Assembly: GCA_902766255.1 (NCBI GenBank)
Contig: CACXCS010000048.1
Coordinates: 1 to 64,000 of the forward strand
DNA from: an uncultured Bacteroidia bacterium
GTDB taxonomy: Bacteria > Bacteroidota > Bacteroidia > Bacteroidales > UBA932
Length of the DNA stretch: 64,000 nucleotides
Direction: 5' to 3'
Below are positions 8,124 to 16,330 of the stretch, piece by piece. Numbering within the stretch: the stretch's first letter is position 1; the number at the start of each line of letters is the position of its first letter. A model generated the notes under the pieces. It was not told the origin of the DNA, searched no databases, and saw nothing but the letters and a program-made list of their open reading frames with translations. The position numbers were made by a program, and so were the translations under genes.

Positions 8124-10079
8124 TTAAAGATTATTAATATTCTCAACTCCCATAGCGTCTTTCCAGGCCTGCTCATATCCCACAGCAGTGTCGCCGTTAT
8201 AGGGCACTGCGATTGCCTGCACTGCAATATCCATCACGAAGTGCACATCCTTGGCCTTCCGGCGCACTCCAGACATATCGGCGATCCAGAAATCAGGTGA
8301 AGGGCCGATGGTGTAGGATTCAAACAGAGGGTCGGATTCAGGGACACGGCCGCCGGGACCGATAATCTGGGTGTAGTAGTAGAACTTGTCGTGGCGCACC
8401 CAGTTGTTGTCGTTCGACGTTCCGGGAGCCGTGGCGGTCCCCATTTCCGGCAGACCGACGAATTCGCCGTAAGGAGTATAGTCGTAAGTGGCGTTAGGCG
8501 AGTCCCACTGCGAGTATACCTTGTTGGTACCGCTCCACCTGAAGTCCTTGTCGTTCCAGCGGGCCACCTCGATGTAATGGGCATAGTCGCCGGCCTCAGT
8601 ATTGTACTCATTGTCGGTGTATCCCATCAGGATGGACTCGTAGTCGTTGTAAACATTTTCTTTGATCTGACGCTTACCCACCCAGTTGCCGATGATATAG
8701 ACGCGCACGTACTGGTCGACGTTGCCGGTGTTGGTGATATGAAGGTCACTCTTGATGGTCTTCGAGGCGTCCATCTTATCGTATACGTCAACGTCTACGT
8801 GAAAAGGCTTGAGGGTGTAGGTGCGGAGCTGGCCCGCCTTCCATTCAACATTGCTGGTCCTGTCCTTGTTGAGCTCCTGGCCGAAATTGATGGTGTGGGT
8901 AACCTCCTCCTTCCCGTCAGGGGTGTCTTTTGTCTTGACAAGGAATGTAACTTCCAGCGTGACGTTGTCCGTAATCTCCTGGGGGACGAACCAGAAGGTC
9001 AGGGTTCCGTCCGTGTCGTTGAGGTTCTTGAGATTGCTTTGATTATTCTTCGCATCTGTCCCGGTGTACCAGGAGTCGCCGAACTTGTTGTTGGCCGGAT
9101 TCCCGGTGTCCTTTGTGTAGTCTACGGTTCCGTCCACGCCGGCGGCCTGAGAGTAGGCGGGATTTTCGAACGTCTGAGAGAATATGGTTGAAGTCGAGGA
9201 TGCGTCGGGAGTCCAGGTGACGACTTCCTCGGCATTTTCGCCGAAGTCAACCGTGCAGGTGCCACCGGACTTGAGACCTTTCCACCTGACGCCGGTGATG
9301 ATGGTCTTGGTGCCGGTGTCGTTTGCCCAGCCGGTGCGGAACTTCACACCGGTAAGTGCGTGGTACATCAGGACGGGCGCTCCATTGGGCAGATAACCGT
9401 CGTGATCTTCCTTGCTGATGGAGGTCTGGGAGAACAGTATGTCAGTCTGCTCGGCTGCCGTGAGCAGGCCGCCTTCGGTAGTTTCCGGATTCGTCGCGGA
9501 GACCTGTGGAGCGGAATCGTAGGTGAATACAAACTTCTTGTCCGCCTTGCTGGTGAACGTTACTCCGGCGGGGGAGGCGGGCATGTTCAGATAAAAGTCG
9601 ACCGGCGTGGTATCATCGGGCCAGGGATCCTTGCCAGCATAGTTATGCTTGTAGCGCCAGCCGTTGGTGTTGGTGTCGTCATTCGGGGTTCCGACATGCT
9701 CGTACCAGTCGATCTTCTCGAAGACAGCATCCTCGCTGAAGCCAGAGCCGGCTTCCTCTGCATACACGTCCATGGTGCTGTACAGTGTACCGACATTCAC
9801 CGTGTACGCCGGTGCGCCCTTGGTGGAGACTCCCGGATTCAGGCTCTCCACGGTCTCCTCAAGGAAGAAGCCGCCTCCGCCATCAGTATCGCCGACAGGG
9901 ATTGTCACTCCGGCCTCTGCGGTGGATACAGCAGGACCCGCCTTGGTGGATGCATTCTGAATCACGAACGCCACGTCCCCCTCGTCCAGGGGAATCAGAC
10001 TCTCGAAAGGCTGCTCCTTGGTGCAGGAGACGAGCAGTGCAGTCGCTGCGACTGCCAAAGCAATGTAATTCTTTTTCAT
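8124..10079 (-). CDS. Fimbrillin-like lipoprotein (cassette B)
   Basis: 651 residues, starting at 10079 with the lipoprotein signal MKKNYIALAVAATALLVSC then TKEQ, nearly identical to cassette A. The body shares TKGAPAYT, YSTM.VYA, SISKEDHDGYLPNGAPV, YHALTGVKFR, TKTIIT, WKAGQLRTYTL and LHITNTGNVDQYVRV with IIGNW, but is otherwise much diverged and about 60 residues longer. It lies 19 nt after its own small ORF and 14 nt before the vWA gene. The role is inferred as a fimbrillin-like surface subunit. The Lys before GAPAYT in both copies could be a processing site, as in type V pilins cut by trypsin-like proteases, but that is a guess. Confidence 0.72.
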   Translation of the reverse strand: MKKNYIALAVAATALLVSCTKEQPFESLIPLDEGDVAFVIQNASTKAGPAVSTAEAGVTIPVGDTDGGGGFFLEETVESLNPGVSTKGAPAYTVNVGTLYSTMDVYAEEAGSGFSEDAVFEKIDWYEHVGTPNDDTNTNGWRYKHNYAGKDPWPDDTTPVDFYLNMPASPAGVTFTSKADKKFVFTYDSAPQVSATNPETTEGGLLTAAEQTDILFSQTSISKEDHDGYLPNGAPVLMYHALTGVKFRTGWANDTGTKTIITGVRWKGLKSGGTCTVDFGENAEEVVTWTPDASSTSTIFSQTFENPAYSQAAGVDGTVDYTKDTGNPANNKFGDSWYTGTDAKNNQSNLKNLNDTDGTLTFWFVPQEITDNVTLEVTFLVKTKDTPDGKEEVTHTINFGQELNKDRTSNVEWKAGQLRTYTLKPFHVDVDVYDKMDASKTIKSDLHITNTGNVDQYVRVYIIGNWVGKRQIKENVYNDYESILMGYTDNEYNTEAGDYAHYIEVARWNDKDFRWSGTNKVYSQWDSPNATYDYTPYGEFVGLPEMGTATAPGTSNDNNWVRHDKFYYYTQIIGPGGRVPESDPLFESYTIGPSPDFWIADMSGVRRKAKDVHFVMDIAVQAIAVPYNGDTAVGYEQAWKDAMGVENINNL

Positions 10080-10098
10080 AACTCTCAGTCTTTCAGGG

Positions 10099-10269
10099 TT
10101 AGGATTCAAAATAGAAGATTTCATCAGAGTTCTCAACTGCATTCATGTTGTCCAACTCTTTAACCTGAACATTAAAGACAATAGAATTGCAGAGGAGATC
10201 CAACAAAAGGGCACTGGTCCCCGTAATCCGGGGACTGCTGTACAGTACTTTTTTATTAGTCTTCTTCAT
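10099..10269 (-). CDS. Conserved 56-residue ORF upstream of the lipoprotein (cassette B)
   Basis: ATG at 10269-10267, TAA at 10101-10099. It reads MKKTNKKVLYSSPRITG, a hydrophobic ALLLDLLCNSIVFNVQV stretch and the same acidic tail as copy A. The gap to the lipoprotein start is 19 nt in both cassettes. Retention of the frame, length, spacing and the identical C-terminal half argue that it is translated or that its RNA is constrained. Function unknown. Confidence 0.62.
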   Translation of the reverse strand: MKKTNKKVLYSSPRITGTSALLLDLLCNSIVFNVQVKELDNMNAVENSDEIFYFES

Positions 10270-10471
10270 CGTTATTGTGTTTGTTTTTGTTTCTTATAAT
10301 GCCGATTATGGGTAGTTGTAAAAACATTGTAAAATGCAATCAAAATGCCCAAAAAACGATTGTTGCACATTACCGCATAATAATCAGCGTAGCCGCAAAG
10401 TTAGGGAAAAATTAAGTTTTCCACAAAAGAATTTGCGGAAAACGACACAGAATGGTTTCGTAACCTTTCGT
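10270..10471. other. Intergenic stretch between ispF and cassette B
   Basis: About 200 nt, AT-rich. It must hold the promoter of cassette B (GCATTATAA motif on the minus strand at about 10294-10302) and the end of the long ispF transcript. No strong intrinsic terminator and no gene were found. Confidence 0.4.
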
Positions 10472-10948
10472 TTACTCCCTTTCCAGCAGCGCAACGGCCC
10501 AAACCTCGCAGCCCTCGCCCCTGCCCACGAAGCCGAGGCGCTCGGTGGTGGTGGCCTTGACACTTATGGCGTCGAGCGCCACACCGCACACGGAAGAGAG
10601 GCACTCGCGCATGGCGGGCACGTATCGGGCGATCTTGGGGGCCTGCAGGGCGATGGTAATGTCGGCATTTACCAGGTCCCACCCGCACGCGCGAACCTTT
10701 TCTATAACGCGCGCAAGAAGAATTTTGCTGTCGATGCCGGCAAACTCGGCGGAGGTATCGGGAAACAGATGGCCGATATCCCCAAGGGCAAGGGCGCCCA
10801 GAAGTGCGTCACACAGGGCGTGGATGGCCACGTCCCCGTCGGAGTGGGCCACAAAGCCCACGGGCGACTCGACGCGCACTCCGCAGAGCCACATGGGCAG
10901 CCCCTCGCGGAGTTGATGCACGTCGTACCCCTGTCCTATCCTGAACAT
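10472..10948 (-). CDS. ispF: 2-C-methyl-D-erythritol 2,4-cyclodiphosphate synthase
   Basis: 158 residues, the normal length. IspF makes the cyclic diphosphate intermediate of the MEP isoprenoid pathway. The start at 10948 gives MFRIGQGYDVHQL with the metal ligands of the D-V-H motif; further family motifs are AHSDGDVAIHALCDALLGA, DIGHLFPDT and the C-terminal VKATTTERLGFVGRGEG. The start lies 1 nt past the rnfA stop, so it is probably the last gene of the rnf transcript. ispH, another gene of the same pathway, lies at 50359-51225. Confidence 0.96.
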   Translation of the reverse strand: MFRIGQGYDVHQLREGLPMWLCGVRVESPVGFVAHSDGDVAIHALCDALLGALALGDIGHLFPDTSAEFAGIDSKILLARVIEKVRACGWDLVNADITIALQAPKIARYVPAMRECLSSVCGVALDAISVKATTTERLGFVGRGEGCEVWAVALLERE

Positions 10949-10949
10949 A

Positions 10950-11552
10950 TTAAACGATTCCGGAGAACCCAAGGAAGGCCATGGCCATGATGCCCACGGT
11001 AATGAAGGCAATAGGAAGGCCCTTGAACGACTCGGGAACGTCGCTTTGGGCCATCTGCTCGCGCATGCCGGCAAACAAGACCATTGCAAGTCCATAGCCA
11101 AGCGAGGTTGCCAGGGCATACACTGTCGCCTCGCCCAGATTGAGCATGTGCGCGGCATCGCCGAAGGTGAACTCTTTGGTAACCACGTTGATGGCCACAC
11201 CCAGTACCGCGCAGTTGGTGGTAATCAGGGGCAGGAAGATTCCCAGGGCCTGATAGAGCGAGGGGCTGATCTTCTTGAGCACGATCTCAACTATCTGCAC
11301 CAGGGCGGCAATCACCAAGATAAAAGCTATGGTCTGCAGGAACGTGAGCCCGAGCGGCACCAGGAAGTACTTGTTAATCAGATATGTAACAACAGTGGCA
11401 AGGGTTATCACGAAGCACACCGCACCGCTCATGCCTGTGGCGGTGGACAGCTTGTTGGAAACGCCCATGAAGGGGCAAACCCCAAGGAACTGCGCCAACA
11501 CTATGTTGTTGACGAAGATAGCCGATACGATAATAAGCAGATATTCAGCCAT
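10950..11552 (-). CDS. rnfA: Rnf complex subunit RnfA
   Basis: 200 residues, six predicted membrane segments. RnfA is an integral subunit of the ferredoxin:NAD+ oxidoreductase that couples electron flow to ion pumping across the inner membrane. The start MAEYLLIIVSAIFVNNIVLAQ and the motif LGVCPFMGVS are typical, as is PLITTNCAVLGVAI with the conserved Cys. It stands 2 nt after rnfE and 1 nt before ispF. Confidence 0.96.
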   Translation of the reverse strand: MAEYLLIIVSAIFVNNIVLAQFLGVCPFMGVSNKLSTATGMSGAVCFVITLATVVTYLINKYFLVPLGLTFLQTIAFILVIAALVQIVEIVLKKISPSLYQALGIFLPLITTNCAVLGVAINVVTKEFTFGDAAHMLNLGEATVYALATSLGYGLAMVLFAGMREQMAQSDVPESFKGLPIAFITVGIMAMAFLGFSGIV

Positions 11553-11554
11553 AA

Positions 11555-12136
11555 CTACCTCTTAGCCAATTTGTTGAACAAAACCATCAGATACCCCAGC
11601 ACCAGGAAGGCGCCCGGAGCCATAACGAAGGCCAGGATGCCGTCGCCGGCGATGAATTTCCAGCCGAACACCGATCCGCTGCCCAGAATCTCCCTCACAA
11701 TACCTATAACCATGAGCGTAAGCGTAAAACCGATGCCTATGCCTATACCGTCCAGGGCTGAATCCCCAACGGAATTCTTGCTTGCAAACGCCTCGGCGCG
11801 TCCCAGCACGATACAGTTGACCACGATCAGCGGGATGAACAGGCCCAGCGTCTCGTAGACCTGCGGCACAAATGCCTGCATAAGCAGCTGAAGCACGGTG
11901 ACGAATGTGGCGATGACCACGATATACACCGGAATGTGCACCTTGTCAGGCACCACCGGAGATATGAGCGAAATCACTATGTTGCTCAGTATGAGCACAA
12001 ACATGGTTGCCAGGCCCATCTCGAGACCGTTCATGGCGGAGGTGGTTGTGGCCAGCGTAGGACACATGCCAAGCACCAGCACAAAGGTAGGATTCTCCTT
12101 GAGAAGCCCCTTGGTAATCAATCCCAACTTACTCAT
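11555..12136 (-). CDS. rnfE: Rnf complex subunit RnfE
   Basis: 193 residues, a membrane subunit homologous to RnfA with inverted topology. Characteristic stretches are GLLKENPTFVLVLGMCPTLA and FIPLIVVNCIVLGRAEAFA, each with a conserved Cys thought to bind a shared iron-sulfur centre in the membrane. It overlaps the 3' end of rnfG by 8 nt and is followed by rnfA after 2 nt, indicating coupled expression. Confidence 0.96.
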   Translation of the reverse strand: MSKLGLITKGLLKENPTFVLVLGMCPTLATTTSAMNGLEMGLATMFVLILSNIVISLISPVVPDKVHIPVYIVVIATFVTVLQLLMQAFVPQVYETLGLFIPLIVVNCIVLGRAEAFASKNSVGDSALDGIGIGIGFTLTLMVIGIVREILGSGSVFGWKFIAGDGILAFVMAPGAFLVLGYLMVLFNKLAKR

Positions 12137-12683
12137 TTCCGGCTATTATGAGATATACAGAATAAGCATTTGCAATTGCGGCAGAATATGCGCGGGAAGT
12201 AATGGTGGATGCGGTAATGGCATCTACATCTCCACCGTCCTTAGTGACGGCAAGCCGCTTTGACGCAGGATCCCAGCCCTTGAACTGGTCGATGAAAGAT
12301 GCGTCTGTCTGGCACTTGGCTCCAAGGCCCGGAGTCTCGCTGTGCGAAAGCACCACGGTGTTGCATATCATACCATCCTCCTGGATGCCGACCATCAACG
12401 AAAGAGGACCGCCAAAACCGCTGACAGTGGAAATAACGGCATATCCGGCACCAGGAACGCGGTAGTACGCATAATCTGTTCCGTCCACGCTGATGCTTTC
12501 CCTGACAGGCTCCGAATCGAAAGCCGGGAGCACACGGGCGATAGAAGCGTTGGTCTTGGCCACCTCGGCCGCCTTGATGGGGGCGCTGGTCACGGCAAAC
12601 ACGCCGCCGAGCACAGCCGAACACACCAGGCACACCAGGGTGAGGCTGAGGACCATGTTTTTAAGATTCGATACAGCTGCCAT
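12129..12683 (-). CDS. rnfG: Rnf complex subunit RnfG (covalent FMN protein)
   Basis: 184 residues with one N-terminal membrane segment (NLKNMVLSLTLVCLVCSAVLGG) and a periplasmic FMN-binding domain. The family carries FMN attached to a Thr by ApbE in a D..(S/T)(G/A)AT motif. Here it reads DAITASTITS, so the usual Ala before the Thr is Ser. HSETPGLGAKC is also typical. It starts 1 nt after rnfD and overlaps rnfE. Confidence 0.95.
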   Translation of the reverse strand: MAAVSNLKNMVLSLTLVCLVCSAVLGGVFAVTSAPIKAAEVAKTNASIARVLPAFDSEPVRESISVDGTDYAYYRVPGAGYAVISTVSGFGGPLSLMVGIQEDGMICNTVVLSHSETPGLGAKCQTDASFIDQFKGWDPASKRLAVTKDGGDVDAITASTITSRAYSAAIANAYSVYLIIAGNE

Positions 12684-12684
12684 G

Positions 12685-13668
12685 TCAAGCCCTCCCGTAT
12701 TTTTTCTGATGGAATGCGCGGTTGATAAGAGGCACGAAGCAGTTCATGATCAGAATTGCAAACGACATACCCTCAGGGTACGAGCCGAAATAACGTATCA
12801 TCATGACTATCAAACCAATGCCTACACCGAAGATAACCCCTCCCCAGTTGCTCATAGGCGAGGTGACGTAGTCCGTGGCCATAAACAGGGCTCCGAGCAG
12901 CACGCCGCCGGTCATGATATTGAAGTTGGGGCCGGTGAAGTGCTCGGGATCGATGCCGCTGAATATCGCGGAGATCACAGCGATGGTAGCTATGATGCTG
13001 ATCGGAATCCAAGGCTTAACCACCTTCCGCACAAGCAAATAGATGAATCCCGCTACCAGTGCCAGGGCCGAGATCTCACCGCCCGAGCCACCGATATCGC
13101 GCAACAGCATGCGGGCGTCCATTCCGTTGGCGGAAAGCACCTCGGAAATGGACTGTCCGGCCTTGAGCCCCTCCTTGATTATACCAAGAGGGGTAGCGCC
13201 GCTTACTGCATCAACGCCGCCGATGAAACCGTCAGGCACGCTCCAGTTTGTCATCTGCACGGGGAAAGAGATGAGCAGGAATACCCGGGCAGTAATGGCA
13301 GGATTGAAAATGTTCTGTCCAAGGCCGCCGAAGGACATCTTGGCTATACCTATGGCAACTATCGCGCCCACTACAACTATCCACCATGGAGTTGAGGAGG
13401 GCAGGTTCATGGCCAGCAGGAGGCCGGTAACCAGCGCCGACCAGCCGCTGAACAACTCTGGGCGCTTCATCAAATACTTGGCTATCAGCCACTCCAGAAG
13501 CACGCAGCTGACCGAACTGACTGCCAGCACAAGTATCTCGGACCAGCCGTAGAATAATATGGAAACCAATATCGTCGGGCTCAGGGCAATCACGACGTCA
13601 CGCATGATGGACGTTGTGGATGCCTTGGAATGCAGATGCGGCGAAGGCGAGACTGTCAACTTGTCCAT
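12685..13668 (-). CDS. rnfD: Rnf complex subunit RnfD (covalent FMN membrane subunit)
   Basis: 327 residues from the ATG at 13668. This start gives the family-typical MDKLTVSPSPHLHS and lies 4 nt after the rnfC stop, whereas a start nine codons upstream would overlap rnfC. Multi-pass membrane protein. The FMN attachment motif is present in full as DAVSGATPLG. Other family stretches are GGLGQNIFNPAITARVFLL and FMATDYVTSPMS. Confidence 0.96.
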   Translation of the reverse strand: MDKLTVSPSPHLHSKASTTSIMRDVVIALSPTILVSILFYGWSEILVLAVSSVSCVLLEWLIAKYLMKRPELFSGWSALVTGLLLAMNLPSSTPWWIVVVGAIVAIGIAKMSFGGLGQNIFNPAITARVFLLISFPVQMTNWSVPDGFIGGVDAVSGATPLGIIKEGLKAGQSISEVLSANGMDARMLLRDIGGSGGEISALALVAGFIYLLVRKVVKPWIPISIIATIAVISAIFSGIDPEHFTGPNFNIMTGGVLLGALFMATDYVTSPMSNWGGVIFGVGIGLIVMMIRYFGSYPEGMSFAILIMNCFVPLINRAFHQKKYGRA

Positions 13669-13672
13669 AATC

Positions 13673-15022
13673 TTATTTTTTGGCGTTTCTGGCACGGATG
13701 ATACCCATCACCTGGGCCTTGGCCATACGAATGTTATCAAGTAGAGGAATATTTGCAGGGCAGCTGTACTGGCAGCATCCACACTCGATGCAGTCCTGCA
13801 CGGCGTTTGCCTCAAGCGCGGAAGCGTCACCGGCGGCCCAGAGACGCTTGAGCAGGAATGGCTCAAGCCCCATGGGGCAGGCATCGGCGCAGCGTCCGCA
13901 GCGGATGCAGGGGCCCTGCTGGCCGCGGCGGGTGGACTCTCCAAGGTACAGGATGGAAGAAGATCCCTTGACCGTGGCAGCGTCCAGGTTGGCAATGGCC
14001 TTTCCCATCATAGGGCCGCCGCTGATCAGCTTTACCGCCCCCTCGGGCACTCCGCCTGCCTGTTCGGCTATAAACGACAGAGGCATGCCGATACGGAAGA
14101 AGTAGTTGTGCTGACGCTCGGGAGCGATGCAGTCGCCTGTAATGGTCAATACATTGGTTACCAGAGGCTTGTTCTTCTGGACAGCCTCGTACACTGCAAG
14201 CGACGTGGCAACGTTCTGCACCACTGCTCCCACGTCTATAGGCAGGCCGCCGGAGCGGACCTGGCGATGCATTACGGCGTCGATAAGCTGCTTTTCGCCT
14301 CCCTGCGGATAGCGCTTGCGCAGCGTCTCAACCCTGATGCCCGGATAGGCAAGCCTGGCCACGGACGCCTTGACAGCTTTTATGGCCTCCGGCTTGTTCT
14401 CTTCGATACCTATCACGCACGGGCAGCCTCCGAGTACCTTCTGCATAATGGCGGCGCCCACGACTATCTCGTCGGTACTCTCGAGCAGAATGCGGTAGTC
14501 GCTGGTGAGGAAGGGCTCGCACTCGGCACCGTTCAGGATGAGGCAGTCTGCCTTCTTGCCAGGGGGCGGGCTGAGTTTGACATGAGTGGGGAAAGTAGCG
14601 CCGCCGAGGCCCACTACACCGTTCATCTTGATGCGGTCAAGTATGAAGGCAGTGTCCTCGGGGAGGGCGGTAACGAGTTCGGGCGAGAGGTCGATGCCCT
14701 CGGCCCACTCATCGCCCTGGACGTCAATCTCGATATGAGTCTGGTTGAAGCCGGCCAGATCTTTGCGGGGGCCGATGGATTTGACGGTGCCGCTTACCGG
14801 CGAATGGACGTAAGCCGAAATGAAGCCGCCCGGCTCGGCCAGTATCTGTCCTGCCTTGACTGAGTCCCCCACTGCCACGACGGGCTTGGCAGGAGCTCCA
14901 AGATGCTGTGCCATAGACACATACACCTTATCAGGAAGGGGCAGCACTTCAATTTTGCAGTCTTTTGCAAGCTTGCTGTCGGCGGGATGGATACCACCTA
15001 TCGAGAATGTAAGTTTAGCCAT
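13673..15022 (-). CDS. rnfC: Rnf complex subunit RnfC (NADH/ferredoxin-facing subunit)
   Basis: 449 residues from the ATG at 15022, chosen because of the GGAGGAGAAC ribosome site just before it and the typical start MAKLTFSIGGIHPADSK. The frame is open 27 codons further up inside rnfB. It contains the NADH/FMN-binding Rossmann-like region (GLGGATFPTHVKL, NGAECEPFLTSD, RYPQGGEKQLI) and two 4Fe-4S motifs near the end, CIRCGRCADACPMGL and CIECGCCQYSCPANI. It overlaps rnfB by 8 nt. Confidence 0.96.
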   Translation of the reverse strand: MAKLTFSIGGIHPADSKLAKDCKIEVLPLPDKVYVSMAQHLGAPAKPVVAVGDSVKAGQILAEPGGFISAYVHSPVSGTVKSIGPRKDLAGFNQTHIEIDVQGDEWAEGIDLSPELVTALPEDTAFILDRIKMNGVVGLGGATFPTHVKLSPPPGKKADCLILNGAECEPFLTSDYRILLESTDEIVVGAAIMQKVLGGCPCVIGIEENKPEAIKAVKASVARLAYPGIRVETLRKRYPQGGEKQLIDAVMHRQVRSGGLPIDVGAVVQNVATSLAVYEAVQKNKPLVTNVLTITGDCIAPERQHNYFFRIGMPLSFIAEQAGGVPEGAVKLISGGPMMGKAIANLDAATVKGSSSILYLGESTRRGQQGPCIRCGRCADACPMGLEPFLLKRLWAAGDASALEANAVQDCIECGCCQYSCPANIPLLDNIRMAKAQVMGIIRARNAKK

Positions 15023-15926
15023 TGTTCTCCTCCTTTTTTGCAACTTCTGCGGCAGCCTTGGCCTTGCGGGCCTCGATGCGTTGCTTAATTCCCTCTTTAT
15101 CAAGAGGTTTGGGGAAGTTCACCCCGTGTATTGCACCGGTGGGGCAAAGGGCCTCACACTCGCGGCAGAGCTTGCACTTCGCAGGGTCGATCCAGGCCAC
15201 ATTGTCGGCCAGGGTGATTGCCTGATGGGTGCAGGTCTTGACGCAAATGCCGCAGCCGATACAGGCGGCGGAACATGCCTTGCGGGCGGCAGGACCTTTA
15301 TCCTTATTAACGCAGGATACGTACTCGCGCATGCCCCGGGGGCCCTTGGGACGAACCTCGATGATGTTCTTGGGGCAGGCAGAGGCGCACTTCCCGCATG
15401 CCGTGCACTTGTCCTGGTCCACCACGGGCAGGCCGGTCTGGGCGTCCATGGCAATGGCACCGAAAGCACAGGCCGCCACGCAGTCTCCGCAGCCAAGGCA
15501 TCCGAACGAGCAGAGGGTGTCGCCGCTGTAAAGGGTGGCCTTGACCCGGCAGGACTGCTCGCCCTCGTAAACATTCACCCTTGGACGGTTGGCGCAGCTG
15601 CCGTTGCAGCGGACTACGGCCACCATGGGAGCGGCCTCCTTTACCTCGCATCCAAGGATTGCGGCCACTTTGGCCATAACTTCGTTGCCGCCTACGGGGC
15701 AATAGTTGGCGTCCAGGTTGCCTGCCTTGACGGCGGCGTCGGCAAAGGCCCGGCAACCGGCAAAGCCGCATCCGCCGCAGTTTGCACCCGGAAGTGTCTT
15801 TTCAATCTCGTCGATCCTGGGGTCTTCCTCAACCCTGAACTTCCTGGCTACCCAGAAGAGCACCAGGGACAGAACAAGGCCAAGGACAGTGAGGATCGCA
15901 ACGGTCCAGATTATCGTATTGGTCAT
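15015..15926 (-). CDS. rnfB: Rnf complex subunit RnfB (polyferredoxin)
   Basis: 303 residues: one N-terminal membrane helix, then the 4Fe-4S entry domain (GANCGGCGFAGCRAFADA), then ferredoxin-type motifs CLGCGDCVAACAFGA, CTACGKCASACPKN, CIGCGICVKTCTHQA and CKLCRECEALCPTGA. RnfB takes electrons from ferredoxin. It is the first rnf gene and overlaps rseC by 4 nt (ATGA), so rseC and rnfBCDGEA form one unit in the usual Bacteroidota order. Confidence 0.97.
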   Translation of the reverse strand: MTNTIIWTVAILTVLGLVLSLVLFWVARKFRVEEDPRIDEIEKTLPGANCGGCGFAGCRAFADAAVKAGNLDANYCPVGGNEVMAKVAAILGCEVKEAAPMVAVVRCNGSCANRPRVNVYEGEQSCRVKATLYSGDTLCSFGCLGCGDCVAACAFGAIAMDAQTGLPVVDQDKCTACGKCASACPKNIIEVRPKGPRGMREYVSCVNKDKGPAARKACSAACIGCGICVKTCTHQAITLADNVAWIDPAKCKLCRECEALCPTGAIHGVNFPKPLDKEGIKQRIEARKAKAAAEVAKKEENNG

Positions 15927-16330
15927 TTCAGGAAAAAAGAATACTCTTTACTTATTTTGTTTCGGAACAGGAATATCACCAGGTAGCACAGGGCCACTGC
16001 TCCAATCGCGCCCAAGCCGGCGTACAACTCGCCTACTCCAAGGACGTTCAGCAGCATCAGGGCCACAAAAAGCACCACAAGCGGCATGCCGTATGCAATG
16101 AAGACAGCTTTGTAACCCATCGCCTTTTTGAGCACAACTTCTACCTCGTCACCCACTTTACGGGGCACCCAGGCGCTGGTACGCACCTGGACTTGCTTTA
16201 TCTTTTCCTCGCCCAGGCCGCACAAGCCCTTGGCGTGACAGGACGCACAAGCCGACTCGGCCACAATCTCTATGGTGGTTATCTCGGGGTCGATGGCCAC
16301 TATACGGCCCTTGTGTGTAATCTGCTCCAT
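15923..16330 (-). CDS. RseC/MucC-type SoxR-reducing system protein
   Basis: 135 residues. An N-terminal Cys-containing small domain (ACASCHAKGLCGLGE) is followed by two membrane segments (AVFIAYGMPLVVLFVALMLL and the following one). RseC-like proteins are found beside rnf operons in Bacteroidota, and in enterobacteria the homologue takes part in reduction of SoxR together with Rsx/Rnf. Here it overlaps dnaB upstream by 1 nt and rnfB downstream by 4 nt. A role in Rnf assembly or electron transfer is inferred from context. Confidence 0.88.
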   Translation of the reverse strand: MEQITHKGRIVAIDPEITTIEIVAESACASCHAKGLCGLGEEKIKQVQVRTSAWVPRKVGDEVEVVLKKAMGYKAVFIAYGMPLVVLFVALMLLNVLGVGELYAGLGAIGAVALCYLVIFLFRNKISKEYSFFLK

